From: Bolinopsis microptera
Lineage: Eukaryota; Ctenophora; Tentaculata; Lobata; Bolinopsidae
Direction of reading: 5' to 3'
Length of the DNA stretch: 64,000 bases
Assembly (NCBI RefSeq): GCF_026151205.1
Contig: NC_087080.1
Coordinates: 16,591,337-16,655,336, forward strand
The translations under genes and the position numbers were made by a program. The notes under the pieces were generated by a model. The model saw only the letters and a program-made list of their open reading frames with translations. It was not told the DNA's origin and did not search any database. Shown piece by piece: positions 32,601 through 44,600 of the stretch (positions within the stretch are counted from its first letter, which is position 1; every line of letters starts with the position of its first letter).

Positions 32601-35600
32601 GTGTACACAGAGTACAGACCTACTCCTCTTCAGCACTACATATTCCCTGACGGGGGTAATGGAATCTTCCTCGTTGTCGATGAAAAGGTGTTTGCAATTA
32701 GCTTTAATTTCGAAATTTAAAGATATTTTTATCCGTTAATATTGTTACAGAATAAATTTAACTGAAACGTTCTACACACATTTGATTTCCCTTGCTGAGT
32801 ACTGCTACTAATATCGTATCTACCCCAAACCCATGTAGCTGAGACACCTGGAATCATTTTTAACATAAGTCTGATTTCAGAGGAGGTTCAGGGAAGATAA
32901 TTTTGAGAAAGCTATGGCATTTCTACAAGATGGAGGCTCAATGGGGGGAGGAGGAGGAGGAAAGAAAAAGAAAGGAGGATTTAAACAAGGTCTGTAATCT
33001 AATGATACATTCCTCTTGCTCACTTTATTGTCATTCCTTGAACAGCCAATTTTAACCGAATTGCTTATTGTATCCGAATCTAACGTAACTTACGATATTG
33101 GTAGAAATGCTAAAACCTCTTCTCAGGTATGGCGGATATATTCAGTATTGTGAAGATGATAATGGAGAGGTCACTACAACCTGTCATCGTGTTCTCCTTC
33201 AGTAAGAAGGATTGTGAAAGCCATGCTCTTCAGATGTCTAAACTCGACTTTAACACTTCCGAGAGAAGTCTCTAGTACGAGAAGTTTTCGAAAATGCGAC
33301 TGACGTCCTAAGTGACGACGATAAGCAACTGCCGCAGGTAAACTGCCGCCCATGTAATATGTATCAGTTTTCAGTTTTACTTTTCAAGAGCACATTTGAG
33401 ACTGTGGCAATTTTGGAACAAATGGACCGCGCGAAGAAAGATAATGTGGTAACTTTTTCATAAAAAGTGTAAGGGTTGCGCGCGCGGCCCGGCCTGGCCT
33501 TGCTTCTGCGTGCAGCTGCGTGCGTTTTTATGTTCGATAATGGTAAATGTGCTCCATGGTAAATAAGTTTATAAGCTTCGAGTCCTAGTCCCTGGATAAA
33601 CGGATTGCCATGTTGGCTACACTGACTTTCTATTTGACTGGTTTCATGTTAATCTAACAATATAATTATCTATTCCTTCAGGTTAGCAAAGTTTTACCAA
33701 TGTTGGAGCGGGGTATCGGAATACATCATGGTGGTCTACTTCCTATCCTTAAAGAAGTTATAGAAATCTTGTTTCAAGAAGGCCTGATCAAAGCTCTCTT
33801 CGCCACCGAAACCTTTGCTATGGGACTAAACATGCCGGCCAGGACAGTCGTGTTTTCGTCCGCAAAAAAGTTTGATGGAAAAGATACGAGATACATTACT
33901 AGTGGAGAGTATATCCAGATGAGTGGCAGGGCTGGTCGTAGAGGTAATTACTCTCCATATAGGAATCTTTTAGCTTTCTTGGAAAGTCCTTTGTTAATCC
34001 ACTGTTGAGCACCTTTTTGCTCTTTATAAGCCGTTCAATTATAATCAAATTTATAAATTTAACTCTTGTCAGGAATTGACGACCGAGGTATTGTTATTTT
34101 ATGCGTGACTACCAAGATGGAACCTCAAGTTCCCAAAGATCTCATTCAGGGAGAAGCTAATCCCCTGAACAGTGCTTTCCGACTAACATACCATATGGTT
34201 TGTGAATAATTAATATTCTTACTATCGGTTATAGAATACTTATCAGCTTGCTGCGGACTTATACTAGGTTCATTAAGCAATTCCTTTGAATAATACAGGG
34301 TTTGTTTTGCTCTTTGTCTATTTTCCCGAGACTTTCCACAGACGTGCGAGGTTTTCTTCTGTGTTATGTTGGGTTCCTTAGCAACTTGTTAATGTTAATA
34401 AATTAATTTGGAAAACCTCAGGTGCTGAACTTGTTGAGGGTGGAGGATGTCAACCCAGAGTTCATGCTGGAGCGATCATTTTACCAATACCAGAACACTT
34501 CCTCCATTCCCTTCCTTATGAACAAACTACAGGTTTTTATAAGCACATAGTGCTAAAAGTGCTCACAAAACGCATACATTTATAAATAAATCCCTAACTT
34601 ACCAGGCCAATATTGTTTATTTAACAATATTTACTTGTGTTTAAATCTTGTTATGATAGTAAGCACTCGTCCAGTTTATGTTGAGTCCTTGTCAATCAAC
34701 CCTTACATTTCCAGTTATCAGAAGTAGAGCACTCGGCTATCCAGATCCCCAACGAAGACTCTGCGCGGACATACTTTAACCTGCGGCAACAGCTCACAAA
34801 GTTACAGAAAGTTATCACATCTTACATTCACAAACCCAGGTAATTTACCTTTTTGTAGTGAATAATAAAATTTGATTGCTTTAATAATAATACACAGGGA
34901 GGGATAAGAAAAGAATACTTTATATATTTATATTTTTTATATATTTATATTTTTGCAGTACTAATTTAAGATAACATGTGGGAGCTAATAACTCAATTGT
35001 ATAGTATTATTCTAGTAGCAGGGCGTATACCTGCTACTAGAGTATATAGAGGATACACCAACTTAATGAGATTCTTTAAAATGTGCGAGGTGACTGGCCC
35101 CTCAAGTTGACTTTGTCAGGTACATTCTGTCATTTCTACAGCCTGGTAGATTAATGAAAGTGCATCACAACGAGGATAATTGGGGATGGGGAGTTGTGGT
35201 CAACTTCCAGAAGAAGGGAAAGCAGGGCGGTAAGTCATTAACTAATTAACTAATTGGGGATGGGGAGTTGTGGTCAACTTCCAGAAGAAGGGAAAGCAGG
35301 GCGGTAAGTCATTAACTAATTAACTAATTGGGGATGGGGAGTTGTGGTCAACTTCCAGAAGAAGGGAAAGCAGGGCGGTGAGTCATTAACTAATTAACTA
35401 ATTGGGGATGGGGAGTTGTGGTCAACTTCCAGAAGAAGGGAAAGCAGGGCGGTGAGTCATTAACTAATTAACTAATTGGGGATGGGGAGTTGTGGTCAAC
35501 TTCCAGAAGAAGGGAAAGCAGGGCGGTGAGTCATTAACTAATTAACTAATTGGGGATGGGGAGTTGTGGTCAACTTCCAGAAGAAGGGAAAGCAGGGCGG

Positions 35601-38600
35601 TGAGTCATTAACTAATTAACTAATTGGGGATGGGGAGTTGTGGTCAACTTCCAGAAGAAGGGAAAGCAGGGCGGTGAGTCATTAACTAATTAACTAATTG
35701 GGGATGGGGAGTTGTGGTCAACTTCCAGAAGAAGGGAAAGCAGGGCGGTGAGTCATTAACTAATTAACTAATTGGGGATGGGGAGTTGTGGTCAACTTCC
35801 AGAAGAAGGGAAAGCAGGGCGGTGAGTCATTAACTAATTAACTAATTGGGGATGGGGAGTTGTGGTCAACTTCCAGAAGAAGGGAAAGCAGGGCGGTAAG
35901 TCATTAACTAATTAACTAATTGGGGATGGGGAGTTGTGGTCAACTTCCAGAAGAAGGGAAAGCAGGGCGGTAAGTCACGTGATTATGGTTATGATACACG
36001 TTCTTAGTTGATCATAATATCGTGTATGCAGGGGGGGGGTCCACGTTAAAAAAGTTAAATTCTAAGATCGAGATTTTGGAATTTAACATTAATTACTTTA
36101 ACTTTTTTAACTTTTTTAACATAAATTAAAAATCAGATTTTGGCTGACTAATCGGTTCAAATTTTAACATAATTACCCAAATTAAACTCAATTATGAGTG
36201 TTGATCTTTATATTTAGTACTAGTAGTACCTCGCTCTTGCAATTGTTTTCTGTAGTTGTAACTGATTTGATAACTCTACAAAAAAACACCTTGTATCTAT
36301 ATATAGGGGGGGGGGGGGGGGGGGGTGACATGTCTCCAATGTCTCCCGCACCTTATCTTTTCGAAAAGACAACGACATTGGAGACATTGGAGACTTTGAG
36401 ACACAGCTTTTGGAGACATTGGAGACATTGGGGACATTGGGGACATTGGAGACACAGCTTTTGGAGACATTGGGGACATTGGAGACATTGGGGACATAAG
36501 GGACATAAAATGGATATTAGGGGCATTGGAGACATGGAGACACAGCTTTTGGAGACTCCTCCTCTTCCTCCTCCTCCTCCTCCTCCTCCTCCTCCTCCTC
36601 TTCCACCTCCTCCTCAGTCCTCCTCAGTCGTTCTCCTCCTCCTGGGTCCTCCTCCTCCTGGATCCTCCTCCTCTTCATCCTCCTCCTCCTCCTCAATCAT
36701 CAGTCCTCCTCCTCAGTCCTCCTCCTCACCCTTCTCGTCAGTCCTCCTCCTCCTCAGTCCTCCCCAAGTCCCCTCTTCAGTCCTCCCCCAGTCCCCCTCT
36801 TCCTCCTATTCAGTCCTCCTCCTCCTCCCTCCTCAGTTCTCCCTCAGTCCTCCTCCTTCTCAGTCCTCCTCCTGAGTCCTCTTCCTGAGTCCCTCCTCCT
36901 GAGTCCCTCCTCCTCCTCAGTTTTCCACCTCCTCCTCCTCCTCCACCTCCTCCCTCAGTCCTCCTCAGTCGTTCTCCTCCCCCCTCCTGAGTCCTCCTCC
37001 TGAGTCCTCCTCCTGGGTCCTCCTCCTCCTGGGTCCTCCTCCTCCTCCTCTTCATCTTCCTCCTCTTCCTCTTCAATCATCAGTCCTCCTCCTCAGTCCT
37101 CCTAGCTCATCCTTCTCGTCAGTCCTCCTCCTCCTCAGTCCTCCCAAGTCCCCCCTCCTCCTCAGTCCTCCCCCAAGTCCCTCCTCTCCTATTCAGTCCT
37201 CCTCCTCCTCCTCCTCCTCCTCAGTCTCCTCAGGTCCTTTTCCGTCCTCCTCCTGAGTCCTCTTCCGATCCTGAGTCCCTCCTCCTGGAGTCTCTCTCCT
37301 CCAAGGGTCCTCCCCTCTCCTCCTCCTCCCCCTCCTCAGGTCCTTCTCCTCCTCCTCCTCTCTCAGTCATCCTCCTCAGTCATCTCCTCAGCCATCCTCC
37401 TCAGCCATCCTTCTCAGCCATCCTCCTCAGCCATCCTCTTCAGTACTCCTGAGTCCTCCTCCTGAGTCCTCCTCCTAAGTCCTCCTCCTCCTCCTCCCTC
37501 AGTCCTTCTCCTTCTCCTCCTCCTCCTTCTCAGTCATCCTCCTCAGTCATCTCCTCAGCCATCCTCCTCAACATCCTCCTCAGCCATCCTCCTCAGCCAT
37601 CCTCCTCAGTACTCCTCAGGTCCTCCTCCATCAGTCCTCATCCTCCCTCCTCAGTCCTCCTCCTCATCTTCTCCTTAGTCCTCTCCTCCTCAGTCCTCCC
37701 CAGTCCCCCTCCTCCTCCTATTCACTCCTCCTCCTCCCTCAGTTCTCCTGAGTCCTCCTCCTGGGTCCTCCTCCTCCTCCTGAGTCCTCCTCCTGGGTTC
37801 CTCCTTCTCATAGGTCCTCATCCTTCTCCTCCTCAGTCCTTCTCCTCCTCCTCCCGAGTCCTCCTCCTGGGTCCTCCTCCTCCTAGTTCCTCCATCTTCT
37901 CCTTCTCCTCCTCAGTCCTTCTCCTCCACCTCCTCCTCCTCCTCAGTCATCCTCCTCAGTCATCCTCCTCAGCCATCCTCCTCAGCCATCCTCCTCAGCC
38001 ATCCTCCTCAGTACTCCTCAGTCCTCCTCCTTCTCAGTCCTCCTCAGGCCTCTTCCTGAGTTCTCCTCCTCCTCCTCCTGAGTCCTCCTCCTGGGTCCTC
38101 CTCCTCCTAGGTCCTCCTCCTTCTTCTCCTCAGTCCTACTCCTCCTCCTCAGTCATCTTTCTCCTCCTCCTCCTCCTCCTCCTCCTCCCTCCTCCTCCTC
38201 CTCCTCCTCCTCCTCCTCCTCCCTCTCAGTCATCCTCCTCAGCCATCCTCTTCAGCCATCCTCCTCAGTCCTCCTCAGTCCTCATCCTCCTCCTCAGTCC
38301 TCCTCCTCCTGGGTCTTCCCTCCTCTTCATCCTCCTCAGTCCTCAGTCCTCCTCCTCAGTCCTCCTCCTCATCCTTCTCGTCAGTCTTCTTCATCCTCAG
38401 TCCTCCCCAAGTCCCCCTCCTCCTCAGTCCTCCCCCAGGTCCCCCTCCTCCTCCTATTTAGTCCTCCTCCTGATCCTCCTCCTCCTCAGTTCTCCTCAGT
38501 CCTCCTCCTTCTCAGTCCTCCTCAATCCTCTTCCTGAGTCCTCCTCCTGAGGTCCTCCTCCTCCTCCTCCTCCTGAGTCCTCCTCCTGGGTCCTCCTGCT

Positions 38601-41600
38601 CCTGGGTCCTCCTCCTAGGTCCTCCTCCTTCTCCTCCTGAGTCCTTCTCCTCCTCCTCCTCAGTCATCCTCCTCAGTCATCCTCCTCAGCCATCCTCCTC
38701 AGCCATCCTCCTCAGTACTCCTCAGTCCGTCCTCCTTCTCAGTCCTCCTCAGTCCTCTTCCTGAGTCGTCCTCCTGAGTCCTCATCCTCCTCCTCCTCCT
38801 CCTGAGTCCTCCTCCTGGGTCATCCTCCTCCTAGATCGTCCTCCTTCTCCAATCATACTCTACGTCTCCAGTGTCTCCAATGTCTCCAATGTCTCCAAAA
38901 GCTTTGTCTCCATGTCCCCAATGTCTCCAATGTCTCCAAAAGCTGTGTCTCCAATGTCTCCAATGTCTCCAATGTCTCCGGGACATGTCTCTGCACCCTA
39001 TCTTTTCAAAAAAGACTAGAGACATTGGAGACATTGGAGACATGTCACCCCCCTATATACACATAATTGTATAATTTACTAATATAATCATTCATATAAT
39101 AGGAAAAAGCATGTCGGCCTACCACAAGTACACAGTAAGTGGTCAATGGGTTGGAATTGCGGGACTGATTACAGGTAGTAGCGAATGCTATTGATGCCAA
39201 GTATAACGGGACGTCAGAGAAACTGGGAAGGAGTGGGCAGAGTATTTGGGGGATGAACATTACAGTCAGACTTCAGTCGGGACCCAAGGAAATGGCTTAC
39301 AGCCCGACCAATACTCATTAGAAGGGTGGCTGTCACGATATGGTCCGGAATGTTACACGGAACAGTTGGAAGAGGCGGGATTTGGATCACCCAGTAATTT
39401 TCCAGTGTGTTCAGGAAAGTGACCTGGACAAGTTGGAAATATTTGACAAATGTCATCGGCTGACTATCCTGCATGCAGCCAAACGGATCCTTATTAGAGG
39501 AGTAGCTAATATCGTGAAGGGAGAATGTTAGAATCCACGAAAATAACATCCCCTGGCCCTCCTCGTCAGGAAACACAGATTGTATTGATACTTTTATAAT
39601 GGACAATGGTACAAAATGAATTTATATATTTCTGAATAAGTTTCAATGTTCCATTTATTTAATATTATACAGCTAATTAAAATTATTCAGCTAATTATTA
39701 AATTACTTTTGCAGATATTTTAATTTTATTCTCTCGATAATTGAAAGGTTTTATTTTTACCCAGCCTTGATATTGCTCGGTAGTTTTGAATTTCAATTGT
39801 TTTAACATTTAATCAGTTTTTTAGTTTTCTTAAGTTTGTTTTATACAATTTAACTAGCATTGGATTGGGCTGCTGTGATTTACTTTATTAACTACTAGAA
39901 AGCCCGTGGTAACAGGGACGAAGCTAGTAGTATTCTTTGAAAGAAAGTTTTAATCGCATCAAAAAATATCCATCTCAACCGAAGATACAGCCGATTTAAA
40001 TATAAAACACTTTTAAAAGTTTAAACACAACGTAATTACCACAAAACCGATCAAAATGACGTTAAAACAATCTTTGCTCGTGCATGTGTGCATTAAAACA
40101 ACCGATGCTATGGAACCTTTTGGTTGTTACCTAAATTCTATTTTTCATTCTAATTTTGCACGTGGGCGGTCGTACAGACATACAGACAGAAAACAATTCT
40201 TTGAATTTTAGTAGAGATGTAGTACAGGTATCTCTGTAACCAGCGAGGTTTTTCCAAGACCTCTATATTTAACCAATATCCTTATCAGTTAAGCAGTTAT
40301 GATGAACCGTGTCAATTTTGAGCTCTTAATTTGCTTAACGGCGACTGCATTAGTTATAATGATCTTCAACTTTTATTTAACTAAGTTTATGAATTTACAT
40401 AGTTACCAATTAGAATTTTTTTAATTTTACAATGATATGTGCAGGATGTCAGATCATTCTCTTTTTAAACTAAGCTGATATTATTCCAACACCTCGAGAT
40501 TTGACTGTCAAGTTTTCCTGCTATTTACAGCCATCCTGATCGTCAGTGAAAGGTATAGTTTATCGTTATTATGTTATTACATAATCTTAAAACTCTATGA
40601 TAGCACAATGAATGTACGTGAAATTAAACGCAGAGTTCGTGGAAGAATTGGGAGGGGGTGTGTCATCGACACTATTTTTAATTTTGTAATATAATATCGT
40701 GACACAGTGACTCTTTGTTTGAGCGATAACTTTTATGAAACATCATTAGAATTTTATTCAGTTATTAATTCATTACGATTAGTATCACTAGATTTAATGA
40801 TATAGATTATCATAGCCCTATTTTCAGTGTTGACACTGTGAATGGAATCTGTTGTTTTAAAAAAATTATTTATCAATCAGCTGTTTTATATTTCTATGAA
40901 TTATAATTTATTATTGTAATGATCAAATGTATCAATTATTTATCGGTTGTACCTATGTTATATGACTGTTTTACTCTTGTCATGGGCATTCCTATATTCC
41001 TACATGTAATGACTAATGAACAAAAATACCAACGCATGACCTAAAAATAAACTAGTCTAGAATATTCACTCCATTGCAATTTCAACCCAAATTTGAATTT
41101 ATGTTAAAAAAGTTAAACTTTCTAAGCCTGAATTTTGAAATTTAACATTAATTAATTTAACTTTTTTAACTTTTTTTAACGTGGACCCCCCCCCCCCCCC
41201 CCCCCCTATGCAGTATGATATAGCGAACTAGAATAAGATAAAGTGCTATTCCTTAAAAAGCTGATAGTATCTAACGGCGTACTTTCAACTTAAGTTATCA
41301 GTGTTCTGTGATAACTAATCTCTAATCAATTAACATATCAATTAACTTATTAACTAATTAACTAATTAACTAATTGACTTTGCAGGATCAGCAGAGCCCC
41401 TGTATGTGGTAGAAGGGCTATTTAATTGTGCGACCCCCGTCTTACCTAACGTGCCCCCTAAGCCCTGTCCCCCCGGGGGTAAGGGCGAGTACCAGATAGT
41501 ACCACTAATGCTCCACCTCGTTACTGGAGTCTCCGCCGTCAGACTATACCTTCCTAAAAACCTCGTCCCTCTGGGTGAGACTGAATTTACTAAATTCCAC

Positions 41601-44600
41601 TTTCTCAATATTAAATAGAATCAACCTATAACATATTCTGGAGAAATAATATTATCGACGTGTGAAGTGTGTACCTCAACAAACACTCCTATTTTAGAAA
41701 ACCGGGAGAGTGTCGGCAAGTCATTAAAAGAAGTAGAGAAGAGATTCCCAGACGGTGTTCCGTTACTGGACCCTGTAGAGGATATGAAAATCAAGGAGGC
41801 TGATTTCGAGGAGACCGTCAGGAAGATTGAAGTCTTGGAACAGAGGTAAGTTAGTGAGGAGATAAACGAGATACTACAGTAACCAACTACCAATTAGTTA
41901 GTTATCCTTGTGTTTATTAAGTGGTAAACAGTTAAACCTTGTCAGGTTATTCAAACACCCCCTTCATGATGATCCTAAGCTAGAGGGACTGTATGAGTTG
42001 TGTGAGAAGAAGAACACTTTAGCTATAAAGTGTAAAGATACCAAACAGGAGCTCAGAGACGCGAGAACAGGTAAAGTTATATAATACTTAAACACTACAC
42101 ACCAATAAAGTGTTAACATATATTAAACCATTATTTGTTTTAGTTGCTGGAATTTCTCTATCTGGAGTTTAAAATATAACATTATTGACGGTGAACACAG
42201 GAAGAGTTATTGTATTATTAGTTTGTATCATGTGTTGTATCACGTGTTGTTAGTTTGTATCACGTGCTAACCTTCACCTCACAGTGCTACAGTTAGACGA
42301 ACTGAAGTGCAGGAAGAGAGTGCTGAGGAGATTAGGGTACTGCAACAGTGCTGACGTTATAGAGACTAAGGGCAGAGTAGCTTGTGAGATATCCACTGGT
42401 AAGTGCTGACGCCCATTTCAGTAGTGACCCACTCCCATTTCAGAAGTGCCCCCCCCCCCCCCCCCCCCCCCCATTTCAGTAGTGGTCCCTCCCCATTAGT
42501 TGAGGTTTCAGTTTCCACAATACACTATTAGATTCTGTTTGAAGTTTTTGGATTTGTCTCTGAAACCCCCTGCTGGTAATTATATTTAACCAATAAAACA
42601 TATTATTATTAGTAGCGCCCCCCCTCCAATAAACCATAATATCAGTAGTGCCCCCCCCCCCCCCCCCAATAGACCATGATATCAGTAGTGCCCCCCCCCC
42701 CCCCCCCCCAATAAACCACAATATCTCACTAGGTCAGGAGTTAGCACTAGCAGAGCTAATATTTAACGGAACATTTAACGACTTGGAACCCCCCGTTATC
42801 GCAGCTGTTCTGAGTTGCTTTGTGTTCGAGGAAAATGTCAAGGAGGCTCCTCAGCTTACTCTAGAGTCTCTTAAAGGTATCTACTCAGCACGTGTTCTCA
42901 CGTGATATATATATATATATGGACACGTTCATTTGAGTTTGAGGATATTGGTAAATATATTATATAAGTGACCCTATTAAAAGGCACAGTGTAGTTGACT
43001 TTGTCACACTATGAAATTACTTAAACCCTTGATGGTTAGGATAATCGTCTCATCCTCTAGGCTAACTTTGTCACATAAAGATATCTTAATCAGGTGATAA
43101 GATATCGCTTAAATACGGCCGGCACGGAAATGGTTACATTGTCACACTATAAACATGTGACGGAGTAAATATGGACCCCTTGCTGCCGTTTTTGACCAAA
43201 TTTTTGAGTGTCCAGTTGATTGGATGGGTACATATGACCATTACCTACATATTTGACGACTTTTTTAGTTAGATGGTGCATTCAGGTTTACTCTGTCACA
43301 CATTAAAGAAAATATGTGATGAATGTTTAGGGCACCCTGCTAAGTAATGATGGGTAGTGTAAGTTTATTTGATGGCCTGGAAGTGCTGGGAATTGTTATT
43401 ATATTATATAGTCGTAAGGAATTAAAACACAGAAGGCACAACCAAGCTTACTTTGTCACAATATAATCTTGATGATATCTGAACATGTGTGAAATTGAAC
43501 AAATAATGATACCAGCTCAAACCCCTTATATTATACGTACTATGGATCAAACAACACTGCTAGTACCATGCACCAGTCACATAAATCATTATCAGGTGGT
43601 AATATGTTAACAGTGTCACAATTAAACTACCGCTACATGGTCAAAAATAGGGTAATTTCGTCACACAAAATTATTATAACTCTGTTATAGCTCCTTGCTG
43701 GCAAAATAACTAGTTTATCGACATTTTTTTGATGATAAAGTAACATAGTAATAGAGGTATAGTTCTTCAAAATAGGGGCAAGACATGTTTACTTTGTCAC
43801 ATCAGTTATTATAAGAGTTAGGTAATCTTCATCAGATTAAAAGATATTTTTCGTAGTTTGGATCGATTAATACTTTAATATACCTGTAATAAATCCTATG
43901 CCAATTTTAACACACTATCTTGATACTGTTGGGGCAGGGAAAGTTAATTTTGTCACATTTTCAATGTCTTTGACAAATGAATCTAAATTTTTAAAATTGA
44001 GCTCTTATGTTCTGGACAATATTCTTCCAATCGTTTCTGAAAGAATGTTGAATTCTAATAGAGTTATAGATCTTCAAAATAGGGGAAAGACAAGTTTACT
44101 TTGTCACATCAGTTATTATAAGAGTTAGGTAATCGTCGACATCACATTAACATATATTTTTTTGTAGTTTGGATTGATTTATATAGGTAATAAAGCAGCC
44201 TATGCTAATTTTTACACACTATCTTGAAATTGTTGGGGCATGAAAAGTTAATTTTGTCACATTTTTAGTGACTTTGACAAATTTAACCTAAAATTGTTAA
44301 ACTTAAGCTCTGATGTTCTGGACAATATTCTAATAGAGGTATAGAATATAGATCTTCAAAATAGGGGCAAGACATGTTTACTTTGTCACATCAGTTATTA
44401 TAAGAGTTATTATAAGAGACTATTTCATTCTATAATCATTGTTTTTAATCTATTTACGATTTCGTATACTTTTTTGTGACAATGTAAACGTCAACTGATC
44501 TTAACTTGCATCAACTACATTGTCATCATATAAAATTTTCCCGCCTTTCAAACCAAAATCAGATATAAATAATTCGCCCAAAATTTTAAATTTCATATAT

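Larger units (their letters stand above)
36025..41208. repeat. Large inverted pair of MITE-like units in MTR4 intron 13
   Basis: TATGCAGGGGGGGGGTCCAC followed by GTTAAAAAAGTTAAA (36025-36180) recurs in inverted orientation at 41095-41208, ending GTGGACC(C)nTATGCAG. Each unit is itself partly palindromic (GTTAAAAAAG ... CTTTTTTAAC). The pair could fold intron 13 back on itself over 5 kb. Confidence 0.7.

Noticed and set aside
36198-37076. Ser/Pro-rich, Leu/Pro-rich and Met-Ser-Pro-repeat frames
   Set aside because: These are low-complexity translations of the CTC tract and the 9-bp satellite, within an MTR4 intron and without gene signals.
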